This document shows positions 42,917 to 52,134 of a stretch of DNA of 64,000 bases, in pieces. The DNA comes from Paenibacillus chibensis (lineage in GTDB: Bacteria; Bacillota; Bacilli; Paenibacillales; Paenibacillaceae). The stretch lies in NCBI RefSeq assembly GCF_004001045.1, contig NZ_BIMK01000009.1, positions 186,001 to 250,000 on the forward strand, given 5' to 3'. The notes under the pieces were generated by a model. It made no database searches. It worked only from the letters and a program-made list of their open reading frames with translations, and was not told the DNA's origin. The position numbers were made by a program, and so were the translations under genes. Every line of letters begins with the position of its first letter. Positions within the stretch are counted from its first letter, which is position 1.

Positions 42917-43004
42917 GCATCCCCCCTTGTTAATGCATTATGACTTTTCGCAAAAGCGAACGATTACGTTCATTATAATGCAGCAGGCAGGGCTGGTCAC
43001 TGAT

Positions 43005-43883
43005 TTATTCTTTGATGGCACCGATCAAAACGCCCTTGACGAAATACTTCTGCAGGAACGGATACAGACAGATGATCGGGAGCGTCGAGACGATGATGGT
43101 GGCGTATTTGATCGTCTCCCCAATCGCGTATTTATCGTCGGCAGCCACCCCCGTCGACATGGAATCGGTCGAGTTCGCGATCAGAATTTCCCGCAGGACG
43201 AGCTGCAGCGGATATAGTGTCCGGTCCCTCAAATACACGAGTGCGGAGAAATATGAATTCCAGTGTCCGACCGCGTACCAGAGAATCATCACGGCGATAA
43301 CCGGCATGGACAGCGGAACCACAATCCGGAAAAGGATCGTCAGCTCGCCCGCCCCGTCAATTCTGGCCGATTCCTCAAGCGATACTGGAACGCCTTGAAA
43401 CGCGGTACGCATAATGATCAGATTAAACGTGGAGATCGCACCGGGGATCAGCAGTGCCCATGGGGTATTCATCATACCCAGCTTATTGACAAGGATGTAG
43501 TTCGGAATCAGGCCGCCGCTGAACACCATCGTGATCACAATCCCGAACATGAGAATATTTTTGAAATAAAGGCTGCGCCGTGAAAGCACGTAGGCCCCAA
43601 GCGCCGTCATGAATAAGTTGATCGCGGTACCTGCCGCGACGTAAAACAATGTATTCCGATAACCGCTCGTGATCATCGGATTATCGAACACCGCTTTGTA
43701 GGCTTCAAAATTAAACCCGAGCGGCTTCAAGAGAATACCACGGTGTTGAATGAAAGCCGGCGCCTCGCTGAGAGAGGCAAACAGAACATACAAAAACGGG
43801 TATAACGTTATGAAGCAAAGCAGTAGCATCAGTATCGTGTTGACGACGCCGAATATTTTTTCACCTGTCGTTTGTGCGCCCAT
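43005..43883 (-). CDS. Carbohydrate ABC transporter permease (LplC-like)
   Basis: 292 residues with six transmembrane helices and the permease EAA loop, PVSLEESARIDGAGELTILFRIVVPLSMP. It belongs to the LplC/YtcP group with the partner LplB/YteP, which import oligosaccharides without a dedicated ATPase in the operon, using a shared MsmX-type ATPase. It is 12 bases downstream of the partner permease, and the ATG follows AAGGAGG. The substrate is inferred from the GH29 and GH88 genes upstream. Confidence 0.92.
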   Translation of the reverse strand: MGAQTTGEKIFGVVNTILMLLLCFITLYPFLYVLFASLSEAPAFIQHRGILLKPLGFNFEAYKAVFDNPMITSGYRNTLFYVAAGTAINLFMTALGAYVLSRRSLYFKNILMFGIVITMVFSGGLIPNYILVNKLGMMNTPWALLIPGAISTFNLIIMRTAFQGVPVSLEESARIDGAGELTILFRIVVPLSMPVIAVMILWYAVGHWNSYFSALVYLRDRTLYPLQLVLREILIANSTDSMSTGVAADDKYAIGETIKYATIIVSTLPIICLYPFLQKYFVKGVLIGAIKE

Positions 43884-43895
43884 CGTTTGGCCTCC

Positions 43896-44867
43896 TTACC
43901 ACAGTTTATTTTCGGATACGCGTTTGCTGATGGCATTGGCGGACACGATCAGAATCAGGCTGATGACCGAGTTGAACAAGCCGACGGCCGTGGTGAAGCT
44001 GTAGTTGGCTTCCAGCACGCCTTTGCGGTACACATACGTTGAAATGACATCGGCAGTCTCGTAGGTAAGCGGATTATATAGAAGCAATACTTTTTCGCTT
44101 CCTACCGACAGCAGATGTCCCATGTTCAAGATCAGCATGATCACGATCGTCGGCATAATGCCTGGAATCGTAATATGAAAAGCCTGCTTCCATTTATTCG
44201 CCCCGTCGATCTTCGCCGCTTCGTACAGCGTCGGATCGATATTGGCAATGGCCGCCAAATAAATGATCGATCCCCAGCCGATGCCCTGCCAGATGCCGGA
44301 GGATACGAAAATAAACCGGAACCAGCCCGCCTCCTTCAGGAAATCGATCGGCTCGAAACCGATCAGGCCCAGCAGCTGGTTGATCAGGCCGTCGCGGCTC
44401 AGAAAATCGAACATCATCCCCGCCACCACGACGATCGAAATGAAATGCGGCAGATAGGAGATGGTTTGTACGAAGCGCTTGAACTTCATCCGGCGGATTT
44501 CGTTCAGCAGCAATGCCAGGATGATGGCGGCCGGAAACCCGAAAATTAGGTCGTATACGTTCAGCAGTAGCGTATTCCGGATCAGCCTCCAGAAATAAAC
44601 GCCGTTAAAGAAGCTGTCGAAATGCTTGAAGCCCACCCATTCGCTGCCCCAAATGCCGCTGGCCGGCGAATAATCCTTAAACGCGATCTGTTGTCCATAC
44701 ATCGGACCGTAATGAAAAATAAGATAGTAAGCAATCACCGGAAGAGCCATCAAATAAATGATCCAATTCCGGCGGAGAACCTTCCGGATTGTCTGTCCGG
44801 TGGACAGTTCGGACGCGTTCTTGGCGGAACGCTTGTTCATTCGTTTGTTACTGCTCAGCTGCCACAT
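43896..44867 (-). CDS. Carbohydrate ABC transporter permease (LplB-like)
   Basis: 323 residues, six transmembrane helices, and the EAA loop DPTLYEAAKIDGANKWKQAFHITIPGIMP. An N-terminal basic stretch (about residues 1-30) is cytoplasmic. Paired with the LplC-like gene, it forms the translocation pore. It is 87 bases after the binding-protein gene, in the same direction. No ATPase gene is present in the locus. Confidence 0.92.
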   Translation of the reverse strand: MWQLSSNKRMNKRSAKNASELSTGQTIRKVLRRNWIIYLMALPVIAYYLIFHYGPMYGQQIAFKDYSPASGIWGSEWVGFKHFDSFFNGVYFWRLIRNTLLLNVYDLIFGFPAAIILALLLNEIRRMKFKRFVQTISYLPHFISIVVVAGMMFDFLSRDGLINQLLGLIGFEPIDFLKEAGWFRFIFVSSGIWQGIGWGSIIYLAAIANIDPTLYEAAKIDGANKWKQAFHITIPGIMPTIVIMLILNMGHLLSVGSEKVLLLYNPLTYETADVISTYVYRKGVLEANYSFTTAVGLFNSVISLILIVSANAISKRVSENKLW

Positions 44868-44954
44868 CGGTTTCCCTGCCTCTCTGTTCGAATCTGGTTA
44901 GAAAAGCCGGGAGATGCGCGAACATCCCCCGACCTTGAATTCGGCATCCATGCC

Positions 44955-46577
44955 TTAACGTTTATTGAAGCGGTCCAAGGCAGCCTGCTGAATTTTGATG
45001 GCGTCTTCAATGCCCATCGCCTCGATCTTCTTCACGTATTTATCGAAGTTGTCGAGCGGTTCGGCGCCCATGATGAATTTCAGGAACATTTCGTCCTTAT
45101 ACGTATTGATGTCCGTCATGATCGAAGCGTACTGCGAGCTTTCGTCCTTGGTCGGCGTGACGAGCGGCATTTTGCGCTCATCGGTCGGCTGGGACCATAC
45201 TTCAAGCGCATCCCGCTGGTTCGGCAGAGCCAAATACTGCATTTGGAAGTCGTCGCTCAGCACGAACGGCGCGCTCCACGTCGAGCGGTTATGCTTGGCG
45301 AACGACTGCTGCAGGCTGACGCCGCTTGGCGGGTTCAGCACGTCCGGCAGGAAGACCGGCTTGCCGTTCTCCATATTGTAGGCTTCGCCTTCCTTCCCGT
45401 AATTGAACAACAAATTTCCTTTATCCCCATACGCATAATCAAGCCATTTCACGGTTTCGATCGGATTGGTGTTGCTCGTCGAGATCGCCGCCCCAATGCC
45501 GTTCGTCGCAAAATCCTTTTGTCCCCACAGCGGCTTGTCGCCTTTATTCAAGACCGGATACGGAGCGGCAACCAGATTGAAATTCGGGTCCTTGTCTTTC
45601 ATCAGGTTGGCGTATTTGCCGATGCCGCCGCCGTTATATACCGGAGCCGCGCCGAGCTGGTTGCCCGTCATTTTCGCGTCAAACAGCTTGTCGTTCGGTG
45701 CCGCGAAATCTTTATCAAGGAGGCCTTCCTTATACCACTGGTTCATCGTCGTCAAAAATTCCTTGTACTCCGGCTGAATCGGACCGAACTTCACTTGATT
45801 GTCGATCTGGTAAAAGCCGTAGTTGATGCCCCAAGCGCCCAGGAACGGCGCATCGATGCCGACATCGTCCTTGGTGAAGTACAGCGGAATTTCATCGGCC
45901 TTGCCGTTGCCGTTCGGGTCCTTTTCTTTAAAAGCCGTCAGCACGTCATGCCATTCGCCGATCGTCGTTGGTACCTGGAGACCGAGCTTATCCAGCCAAT
46001 CCTTGCGGATGGATGGACCGTAGAACACGCGAACCTTTTCCCCACCGCGGAAAAACGGGAACATGTACAGGCTTCCATCGTCCGTCGTCACCTGTTTCTT
46101 CCAATCCGGATGCTCTTCCAGCAGCTTCTTCAAATTCGGCGCATATTGATCGATGAGTTCATTGAGCTTAATGATCTTGCTATCCTGGATCGCCTTTTCC
46201 GGACCGCCCGGATACCCGATCCATGAGGTTTCGATGACGTCCGGCAGCTTGTCGGAAACCATCATCAGGTTAAACTGCTCGGATGCCTGCGCGGAGTCCG
46301 TCGGCGGATGCTGGAAATCGACTTTGACGCCCGTGATGTTTTCGAGCTCTTTATACATCCCCATTTCCGCATAGGTTTTCATCTGAGCCGCCGCCGCTGG
46401 ATGCATGCTGACCCAATAACTCAGATGCGTAAGCTTTGGCGCTTCTTCTGTCTTGCCTTCCGCGGAAGTGCCCGCTTTGGATTGATCCGTGCCTGAACTG
46501 CTTCCGCATGCCGCCAGCGATAACACCAGCGTCGCTGCCAAAAGCGCAGTTCCGATTTTTTTGCCTCTTTTCACCAT
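44955..46577 (-). CDS. Extracellular solute-binding lipoprotein (LplA-like)
   Basis: 540 residues, a long binding protein of the LplA type. The lipobox LAAC (Cys24) anchors it, followed by a Ser/Gly/Glu-rich linker, and then the bilobal domain (starting TEEAPKLTHLSYWVSMHP). It captures oligosaccharides outside the membrane and delivers them to the two permeases. The ATG at 46577 is seven bases after GGGAGG. It is 246 bases downstream of the fucosidase gene, so it may have its own promoter or be part of a longer transcript. Confidence 0.9.
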   Translation of the reverse strand: MVKRGKKIGTALLAATLVLSLAACGSSSGTDQSKAGTSAEGKTEEAPKLTHLSYWVSMHPAAAAQMKTYAEMGMYKELENITGVKVDFQHPPTDSAQASEQFNLMMVSDKLPDVIETSWIGYPGGPEKAIQDSKIIKLNELIDQYAPNLKKLLEEHPDWKKQVTTDDGSLYMFPFFRGGEKVRVFYGPSIRKDWLDKLGLQVPTTIGEWHDVLTAFKEKDPNGNGKADEIPLYFTKDDVGIDAPFLGAWGINYGFYQIDNQVKFGPIQPEYKEFLTTMNQWYKEGLLDKDFAAPNDKLFDAKMTGNQLGAAPVYNGGGIGKYANLMKDKDPNFNLVAAPYPVLNKGDKPLWGQKDFATNGIGAAISTSNTNPIETVKWLDYAYGDKGNLLFNYGKEGEAYNMENGKPVFLPDVLNPPSGVSLQQSFAKHNRSTWSAPFVLSDDFQMQYLALPNQRDALEVWSQPTDERKMPLVTPTKDESSQYASIMTDINTYKDEMFLKFIMGAEPLDNFDKYVKKIEAMGIEDAIKIQQAALDRFNKR

Positions 46578-46823
46578 GTAAGCGCCTCCCTTTTGATCGT
46601 TTCCGAATTTCCGGAGCTCGGTTTCGGCTGTTTCCTCCCACCGGTATCCCAAGTATAGGGAACGCCCCCTACTGCAGGATACTGGAACTTTTTCACCGGC
46701 CTTAACCTTTCATAAGATTCCGGACTGACGATTTTAATTTGCGTAGATGTATTTTAAGATAAAATTGGTATGAAATGCGAAAGAACCTTGCTGCGCCTGG
46801 ATTTCCGGCGCGCTTGTAAAACA

Positions 46824-48590
46824 TCAGTCCTCCAGGCGCACGAGCCGGATCGCCCTCAGCTTCACCGGGTCGGCATGCCATATCTCGGTAAATTGCGGCG
46901 ATGGGTCCTTGAGCCTTGAAGAACCGAGAATCAGCGTTTTGATGCCCGTATCCTTCCACGTGAACGTTCCCAAACGCGACACAACGGCCGTATAGGGATG
47001 CTGGCATGACGGCGAATCCAGGTCTGCCTTGTCCTCACCCGGCTCTTTAGCAATTGCTTGACCCTCGGATTCCAGTACGATCGGCTCGGGATAGAGACCT
47101 TCCCAATCCTGGTCATGGCGTTTGAAGCTCACGAGCAGCAGCTCGTAGGTTCCGGGTTTGACCAGCTTGAAGTTCCATTCCGCGCTTCGGAATGGGGCTG
47201 TGCCGGCAGCTGCGTCGGGCTCCCGGACGAGACGGACCTGCGCGTAAGGCACTTCCAGCTGAAACACACCGTCCGGCAGCTGCGTGAGCGTGCGGTCGAA
47301 GTCGTTCTCGCCTTCAAGCTCGAGCGCGATGACCGAGACATACTGATCGGTCGGCTGGGACGGCAGCTGAATCTGCAACATATGAAGATCCAGCGGCTCG
47401 TCGTAAAATTGCTCGCAGCTCAGGTTCGTTTGGCTCGCATCGGCCAATGCATACGCTCGAAGCACTCTATTGCGAATGCCGGTAAGGCGCAGGCTGCGCA
47501 CCGTCCAAGTGTCGTTATGGATGTGAAGATAGACGCGTCCCGGTTTGGTCGTAATCGCACCCCATTCCGGCTCAAATGGAAAAGGGCTGCCGTCCGTTCC
47601 GTACACCGCCTCTGCGTTTCGGCGGGTCCATTCCCCAACCTCACGCAGGCGCTCCGCGGAGAGCTCGGGGATTGTTCCCTGCGGCGTCGGCCCGACGTTC
47701 AGCAGCAGGTTCCCGCCCTTGCCGATCACGTTCACCAGCTTGCGGATCAGGGTGTCCGCCGTTTTCCAAACCTGATCCTTGGTGGTATAGCCCCAGGATT
47801 GGTTCAGCGTCATCGGCGTCTCCCACGGCCGGGCATCCTCCCCGCTCATGCCGATCTCATTGTCCCCCTTGGAAACGAAATCGCCCATGCCCATGTAATG
47901 CGACACCCTGGAGTTGATCAGGCAGTCCGGTTGAAGACTTTGCACATGTCGGACGATGTCCTTGCTGTCTTCCTCGGATAGACCTCCGGCGGTATCGAAC
48001 CAGAGCAGCCCGACCCTTCCATACTCCGTCAGCAGCTCCTTTATCTGAGGCTTCGCCTTGCCTTCCCAATATTCCGGGAAACGCTTCTCCTCCAGCTTGT
48101 AATCCCATGTGTTGTTATGCTCTTTATGGAGCGCATGCGGATGATGCCAGTCGATGACATGCGAATAATAAAAGCACAAGACCACGCCAGCCTCCTCACA
48201 TGCTTCGGCCAGCTCCTTGAGCGGGTCGCGCCCGAACGGCGTCGCATCCGCGATGTTAAAGGCATCCGCCTTCGAACGGTACATAGCGAAGCCGTCATGA
48301 TGCTTGGCGGTAATCACGATGTACCGCATGCCCGCTTCCTTCGCCAGCGCGACCCACGCCTGCGCATTAAACTCGGTTGGATTGAACTGTTCCCCCAGCT
48401 TCTCATATTCCCGGACACGCGTCCGGCTGGCGTACATGAACCATTCCCCCTGCGCCGGAACGGCGTATAATCCCCAATGAATGAACATGCCGAACCTGCC
48501 TTGAGTCCACCATGCGGTACGCGGATCACGTTCCATAAGGCGGGTTTGCTTGTTTTTGTCCGTATTTTCCGTTCGATTCAATGCTTCCAC
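46824..48590 (-). CDS. GH29 alpha-L-fucosidase
   Basis: 588 residues. The GH29 signature is clear: GRFGMFIHWGLYAVPAQGEWF, ITAKHHDGFAMY and LLWFDTAGG with the nucleophile Asp199, then the C-terminal beta domain. No signal peptide is present, so it acts on imported oligosaccharides. It removes terminal alpha-L-fucose. The start is a GTG at 48590, with AGGAAAGGG in the tail of the preceding gene, and the two genes are separated by eight bases. Fucosidase plus unsaturated uronyl hydrolase suggests a fucosylated, uronic-acid-containing glycan. Confidence 0.92.
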   Translation of the reverse strand: MEALNRTENTDKNKQTRLMERDPRTAWWTQGRFGMFIHWGLYAVPAQGEWFMYASRTRVREYEKLGEQFNPTEFNAQAWVALAKEAGMRYIVITAKHHDGFAMYRSKADAFNIADATPFGRDPLKELAEACEEAGVVLCFYYSHVIDWHHPHALHKEHNNTWDYKLEEKRFPEYWEGKAKPQIKELLTEYGRVGLLWFDTAGGLSEEDSKDIVRHVQSLQPDCLINSRVSHYMGMGDFVSKGDNEIGMSGEDARPWETPMTLNQSWGYTTKDQVWKTADTLIRKLVNVIGKGGNLLLNVGPTPQGTIPELSAERLREVGEWTRRNAEAVYGTDGSPFPFEPEWGAITTKPGRVYLHIHNDTWTVRSLRLTGIRNRVLRAYALADASQTNLSCEQFYDEPLDLHMLQIQLPSQPTDQYVSVIALELEGENDFDRTLTQLPDGVFQLEVPYAQVRLVREPDAAAGTAPFRSAEWNFKLVKPGTYELLLVSFKRHDQDWEGLYPEPIVLESEGQAIAKEPGEDKADLDSPSCQHPYTAVVSRLGTFTWKDTGIKTLILGSSRLKDPSPQFTEIWHADPVKLRAIRLVRLED

Positions 48591-48598
48591 GCCCTTTC

Positions 48599-49786
48599 CT
48601 ACCAGTATGGCTTCCAGTCTCTGGTAACCCTGACGAGAGCCTCCTGCACGTAATAATCACCCCAGATGCAGCATTCATCCACTCCGTTATTCCCCGGCTT
48701 GCTGTATACCGCATGCAGCAAAATGCCGTTCGATTCCGGCGTATGCGTCGTCATATAATTTTCGATGAGGGATTCCAAAATAAGCAGCGCGGCATTTTCA
48801 TATTGACGTTTGAGCGGATCGATCACAGGAAGGTGCTTGGCTGCCTCGAGTAGTCCGCATACCGCGATCGCAGCTGCGGAGCTGTCCCGTTCCTCCGGTC
48901 CTTCCGTGAAGATCAGGTCCCAGTAGCAGACATAATCCGCCGGAAGACGGTTGAGAAAATAGTTCGCGATTTTAGTCGTCAAACCGATCAGCTCGGCTTC
49001 TCCGGTATAGCGGTAAGATAGCGGGAAGCCGTAGATCCCCCACGCCTGACCACGTGACCAGCAGGAATCGTCGGCATATCCCTGGGCCGTGGAGCCGTAC
49101 TTCGGCTGCCCTGTCTCGGTATCCATATAAAACGTATGGAAACTCGATGCGTCCTCGCGGATCAGGTATCGGGCCGACATCCGGACGTGGGAGGCGGCCG
49201 CCTCATAAAATTTCGTGTCCCCGGATACCTCACTTGCCCAGTAGAGCAGGGGCAAATTCATCAAGCAATCGATGATCATCCGTCCCTGCTGCTTGGGATC
49301 GCTTAAATCACCCCATGCCTGGATGATGCCGGCTTGATCCAAATAGCGGATATACAGCAGCTCGGCAGCGTCCAGCGCGATTTGTTTCGCCTCTTCGTTG
49401 CCTGTCAGCTTAAAAGCAGACACGCAGGAAAGAGTGTATAAAAAACCGAGATCATGGGTGTTGGTATACCGTCGTTCCTCCACCCGCTGCCTGAAGCTTT
49501 CAATCTGTTTTTCTCCCGCGAGGCGGTATTTTTCATTCCCGGTGGTCTCATAAGCCAGCCACAGCATCCCCGTCCAAAAGGCAGGCGTCCACTCCGTATT
49601 TCCGACCTGCCGGTATACGTTACCCGTACTGGCTTCCGACGGGAACGTATCCTTGAAGGTCTCCAGATTGCGGTCGATCTGTCCGTAAATAAACGTCAGC
49701 GCCTCCATGCACCGCTCTTTCGTCAGCCTGGGCGCTTGCTCATACTTGCCGGAGGCCAAAATCCCTTCATCCATGACTTGCTTCAT
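48599..49786 (-). CDS. GH88 unsaturated glucuronyl hydrolase
   Basis: 395 residues, (alpha/alpha)6 barrel. The catalytic pair is recognisable: Asp112 in NTHDLGF and Asp173 in GRMIIDCLMNLPLLYW. The 61-residue separation equals that of the Bacillus enzyme (Asp88/Asp149). SCWSRGQAWGIYGF is also typical. It hydrolyses 4,5-unsaturated glucuronyl residues left at the non-reducing end by polysaccharide lyases acting on glycosaminoglycans or related glycans. No lyase is in the window. It lacks a signal peptide and is therefore cytoplasmic, working on imported oligosaccharides. A GGGAGG site precedes the ATG. It is the first gene of the GH88-GH29 pair. Confidence 0.9.
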   Translation of the reverse strand: MKQVMDEGILASGKYEQAPRLTKERCMEALTFIYGQIDRNLETFKDTFPSEASTGNVYRQVGNTEWTPAFWTGMLWLAYETTGNEKYRLAGEKQIESFRQRVEERRYTNTHDLGFLYTLSCVSAFKLTGNEEAKQIALDAAELLYIRYLDQAGIIQAWGDLSDPKQQGRMIIDCLMNLPLLYWASEVSGDTKFYEAAASHVRMSARYLIREDASSFHTFYMDTETGQPKYGSTAQGYADDSCWSRGQAWGIYGFPLSYRYTGEAELIGLTTKIANYFLNRLPADYVCYWDLIFTEGPEERDSSAAAIAVCGLLEAAKHLPVIDPLKRQYENAALLILESLIENYMTTHTPESNGILLHAVYSKPGNNGVDECCIWGDYYVQEALVRVTRDWKPYW

Positions 49787-50018
49787 GCCTGCAATCCTCC
49801 CAGTTCATCAATTGGTTTCGGTTTGAATTGTAGACAGATCCGCCGAGCCAGGCAATCATATCCTTTTCCGGTGCACTTGCGTTTTTACTCATCCCGCCTC
49901 AGGTTAAAAAAAGTCGATGCGATTAAAAATCGTTGGTCCACCCTGCCGAATCGCGTATAGGTTAGCTGCTTACGGCATCTTGCAAGCGAACATTCTGTCA
50001 AAAACGCAACAGTGAACA
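49787..50018. other. Intergenic, upstream of GH88 gene
   Basis: Together with the terminator at 50019-50066, this gap of about 400 bases holds the GH88 promoter region. A CcpA-like TGCAAGCG at 49981-49988 is incomplete and not called. No gene is seen. Confidence 0.5.
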
Positions 50019-50066
50019 CAAAAAGGCTGCGCCCGCAACCAAATCGTCCGTGGCACAGCCTCTCTT
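50019..50066 (-). terminator. Likely terminator of the SDR gene
   Basis: AGGCTG-C-GCC pairs with GGC-A-CAGCCT with one mismatch. Leftward it is followed by a short T run (A run 50020-50024). Confidence 0.5.
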
Positions 50067-50192
50067 CAATTAGATTTCCGGAATCGTATCGTCGGATAGC
50101 CGCTGCGAGATTCGTTCGACGGGCTTCCGGCTGTCCAAGTATACATGCGCGTAAAAGCAGCGTAAAAGCAGCGTGAAAGCCATGCTTCTTAG

Positions 50193-50954
50193 TTACTGTG
50201 CCGTCCAGCCACCATCAACCAACAGTAAGGTGCCGGTCACCAGGTCGGATGCTGGAGAAGCCAAATAGATGACTGCGCCTGCCACATCCAAGATAGTCCC
50301 GATGCGCCCGGCGGGAATACGTGCGAGCACCCCGTCCCGGAACTCGGGAGTATCCAGCCGTTCGGCCGTGCCCGGGGTATAGATAAAGGTCGGACCGACC
50401 GCATTGATGTTCACTCCGCGTCCCGACCACTCCAGCGCCAGCGTTTTCGTCAATTGATTTACGCCGCCTTTCGAAGCGCAATAGACGGAGCCGCCGGGAA
50501 TGCCGACGACGCTCACCTGGGAGCTGACATTGACGATTTTCCCGCTCCCCTGCTTCAGCATGATGCGGCCGGCCGCTTGACAGCTGAAAAAGACTCCCTT
50601 CAGATTCACGTCGATCATCTCGTCCCAGTAAGCTTCCGTAACATCCTCCGCCGCCATTTCTTCCCCGAGACCGGCGTTATTAACGAGGATATCCAGTCTT
50701 CCGAAATCCTCCGCGACCTGCCCGAACACCGTCCGGATTTGCTCCACATTCCGAATGTCCAGTTCGTAAGCTTTGGCGAAGCCCCCGCTCTCTTCGATTT
50801 CATGAACCAAATGCTCCAGCAGATCGAGGCTGCGGGCCGTAACGGCCACCTTGGCTCCAGCTGCCGCTAACGATTTGGCCAATCCGTAGCCGATCCCCTT
50901 GCTTGCTCCCGTCACGATCGCGATGTTGTCCTGTATGCTGAAATTAGGCTGCAT
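50193..50954 (-). CDS. Short-chain dehydrogenase/reductase
   Basis: 253 residues. The cofactor motif TGASKGIG, NNAG, catalytic Ser in VNVSSQVS, and YCASK (Y-x3-K) are intact. The nearest known groups are gluconate 5-dehydrogenase and other sugar or 3-ketoacyl reductases; the presence of carbohydrate genes nearby fits a polyol or uronate step, but this is not certain. The ATG at 50954, seven bases after GGAGGG, gives the usual length; seven extra N-terminal codons are possible from an upstream ATG. Monocistronic. Confidence 0.9.
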   Translation of the reverse strand: MQPNFSIQDNIAIVTGASKGIGYGLAKSLAAAGAKVAVTARSLDLLEHLVHEIEESGGFAKAYELDIRNVEQIRTVFGQVAEDFGRLDILVNNAGLGEEMAAEDVTEAYWDEMIDVNLKGVFFSCQAAGRIMLKQGSGKIVNVSSQVSVVGIPGGSVYCASKGGVNQLTKTLALEWSGRGVNINAVGPTFIYTPGTAERLDTPEFRDGVLARIPAGRIGTILDVAGAVIYLASPASDLVTGTLLLVDGGWTAQ

Positions 50955-51256
50955 TGTGAATCCCTCCATGAACAAGATTGATATAACCCGCTCTATGCTA
51001 CCATTCTAGTAAAGCACGCATCAGACTTAGGCTGGCTTACCTCACATCATACAGACTGCTTCCGAAGATATATTTCTCCTCTTCGAACTCAGCATAAAGC
51101 AAATGGTTCTATGATTTACAGTATATAACATTATATCTAATGCCATTGCTTTTTCAGAAACATTTTCAATGTTATTGCGTCTATGGATAGATGAGAAGGA
51201 AAAATCCGGCACAACGTTTTGCTGGATAGACCAAAGCTAAGGAGGGTGATTCAATC
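50955..51256. other. Intergenic between SDR and MORN genes
   Basis: A 302-base divergent gap with both promoters. A 15-base dyad AACATT-TTC-AATGTT lies at 51159-51173. No gene is seen. Confidence 0.4.
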
Positions 51257-51988
51257 ATGAAAAAACTTACCGCATTAACCCTTGGGATAGCGCTGTCCGC
51301 TTCTTTAACCGCCGCAACGCTTACAGCCGGAACGAGCAACGTAAAAGCAGCGCCCGTTAAAGAATGGGTACAGATATCCGCAGGCGTAACCTACTATGGC
51401 GAGGTCGGCAACGGAATTCCGAATGGACGGGGCACGATTCATTGGGGCGAGCATAAACAGTATGCTGGTGAATTTGTGAATGGCAAGCGCGAAGGCACAG
51501 GCAAATATATCAACGAATATACAGCAGACGGAGAACAGCATAAGGTCGTTTATAATGGAGCCTGGAAACAGGATCAAATGGATGGCAAAGGCACCTCGAC
51601 CCATCGGGTGACGGAAGCGGACGGTACAGTTCGCTCGAATGAAATTCAGACTGGAACCTTTAAAGGCGGCCTGCTGCAAACCGGGTACGACGTGATTCAC
51701 GCTTTGGCCGACCCTGATTTCAGCTTCACCTACGTCAGCCCGCAGGAGACGCTTCACATCATGGGAAGCAATCTGGACATGAAAGCGAGCTTTAAAAAAG
51801 GACAGATGTTCAGCGCCGATTACACCAAAGGCCCGATCCGCAAAAGCACCTCCATCTTCCCGGCGGACACCGCAGCCGACCAGCGGAAAAACGACGCCGA
51901 TTTGAAATATTTGAAGAGCATTCAAAGCCACTTGAATCCGTATATCGAGGAGTTCGAACGCCTTTCCAAGCAGGTACCGCTCAAATAA
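51257..51988 (+). CDS. Secreted MORN-repeat protein
   Basis: 243 residues. Residues 1-32 are a signal peptide (MKKLTALTLGIALSASLTAA) with AxA-type sites. MORN repeats follow: YYGEVGNGIPNGRGTIHWG, YAGEFVNGKREGTGKY, YNGAWKQDQMDGKGTSTH and TGTFKGGLLQTGYD. MORN motifs bind membranes or form beta-sheet scaffolds; the role in bacteria is mostly unknown. The C-terminal 90 residues have no recognised domain. The AAGGAGGGTGATT site precedes the ATG, and a terminator follows the stop. Confidence 0.85.
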   Translation: MKKLTALTLGIALSASLTAATLTAGTSNVKAAPVKEWVQISAGVTYYGEVGNGIPNGRGTIHWGEHKQYAGEFVNGKREGTGKYINEYTADGEQHKVVYNGAWKQDQMDGKGTSTHRVTEADGTVRSNEIQTGTFKGGLLQTGYDVIHALADPDFSFTYVSPQETLHIMGSNLDMKASFKKGQMFSADYTKGPIRKSTSIFPADTAADQRKNDADLKYLKSIQSHLNPYIEEFERLSKQVPLK

Positions 51989-52010
51989 TCAGATTCTCTG
52001 CCTCTACACG

Positions 52011-52045
52011 AACAGGCTGCGCATGAAGCGCAGCCTGTTTTTCTT
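52011..52045 (+). terminator. Terminator after the MORN gene
   Basis: AACAGGCTGCGC (52011-52022) pairs with GCGCAGCCTGTT (52028-52039) and is followed by TTTCTT. Confidence 0.9.
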
Positions 52046-52134
52046 ATCATAAAATATGACTTTCCGAAGCAAGGCTACCCGCGTATCCCCGAAAAATCAC
52101 AAGATCTTTCCGCGAAAGATCGCCGTTACACATT

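Noticed and set aside
42947..42960. Hairpin TTCGC-AAAA-GCGAA between the LplC-like and AraC genes
   Set aside because: Only five pairs and no T tail in the leftward direction, so it is not called a terminator.
44622..46226. A 534-residue open frame on the plus strand across the binding-protein gene
   Set aside because: It is antisense to the solute-binding lipoprotein, which has a lipobox, ribosome site and operon context. The antisense product has no domain.
47058..47981. A 307-residue plus-strand open frame
   Set aside because: Antisense to the GH29 gene, which has all catalytic motifs.
49981..49995. Possible CcpA (cre) site TGCAAGCGAACATTC upstream of the GH88 gene
   Set aside because: The right half of the cre consensus (CA at positions 13-14) is missing.
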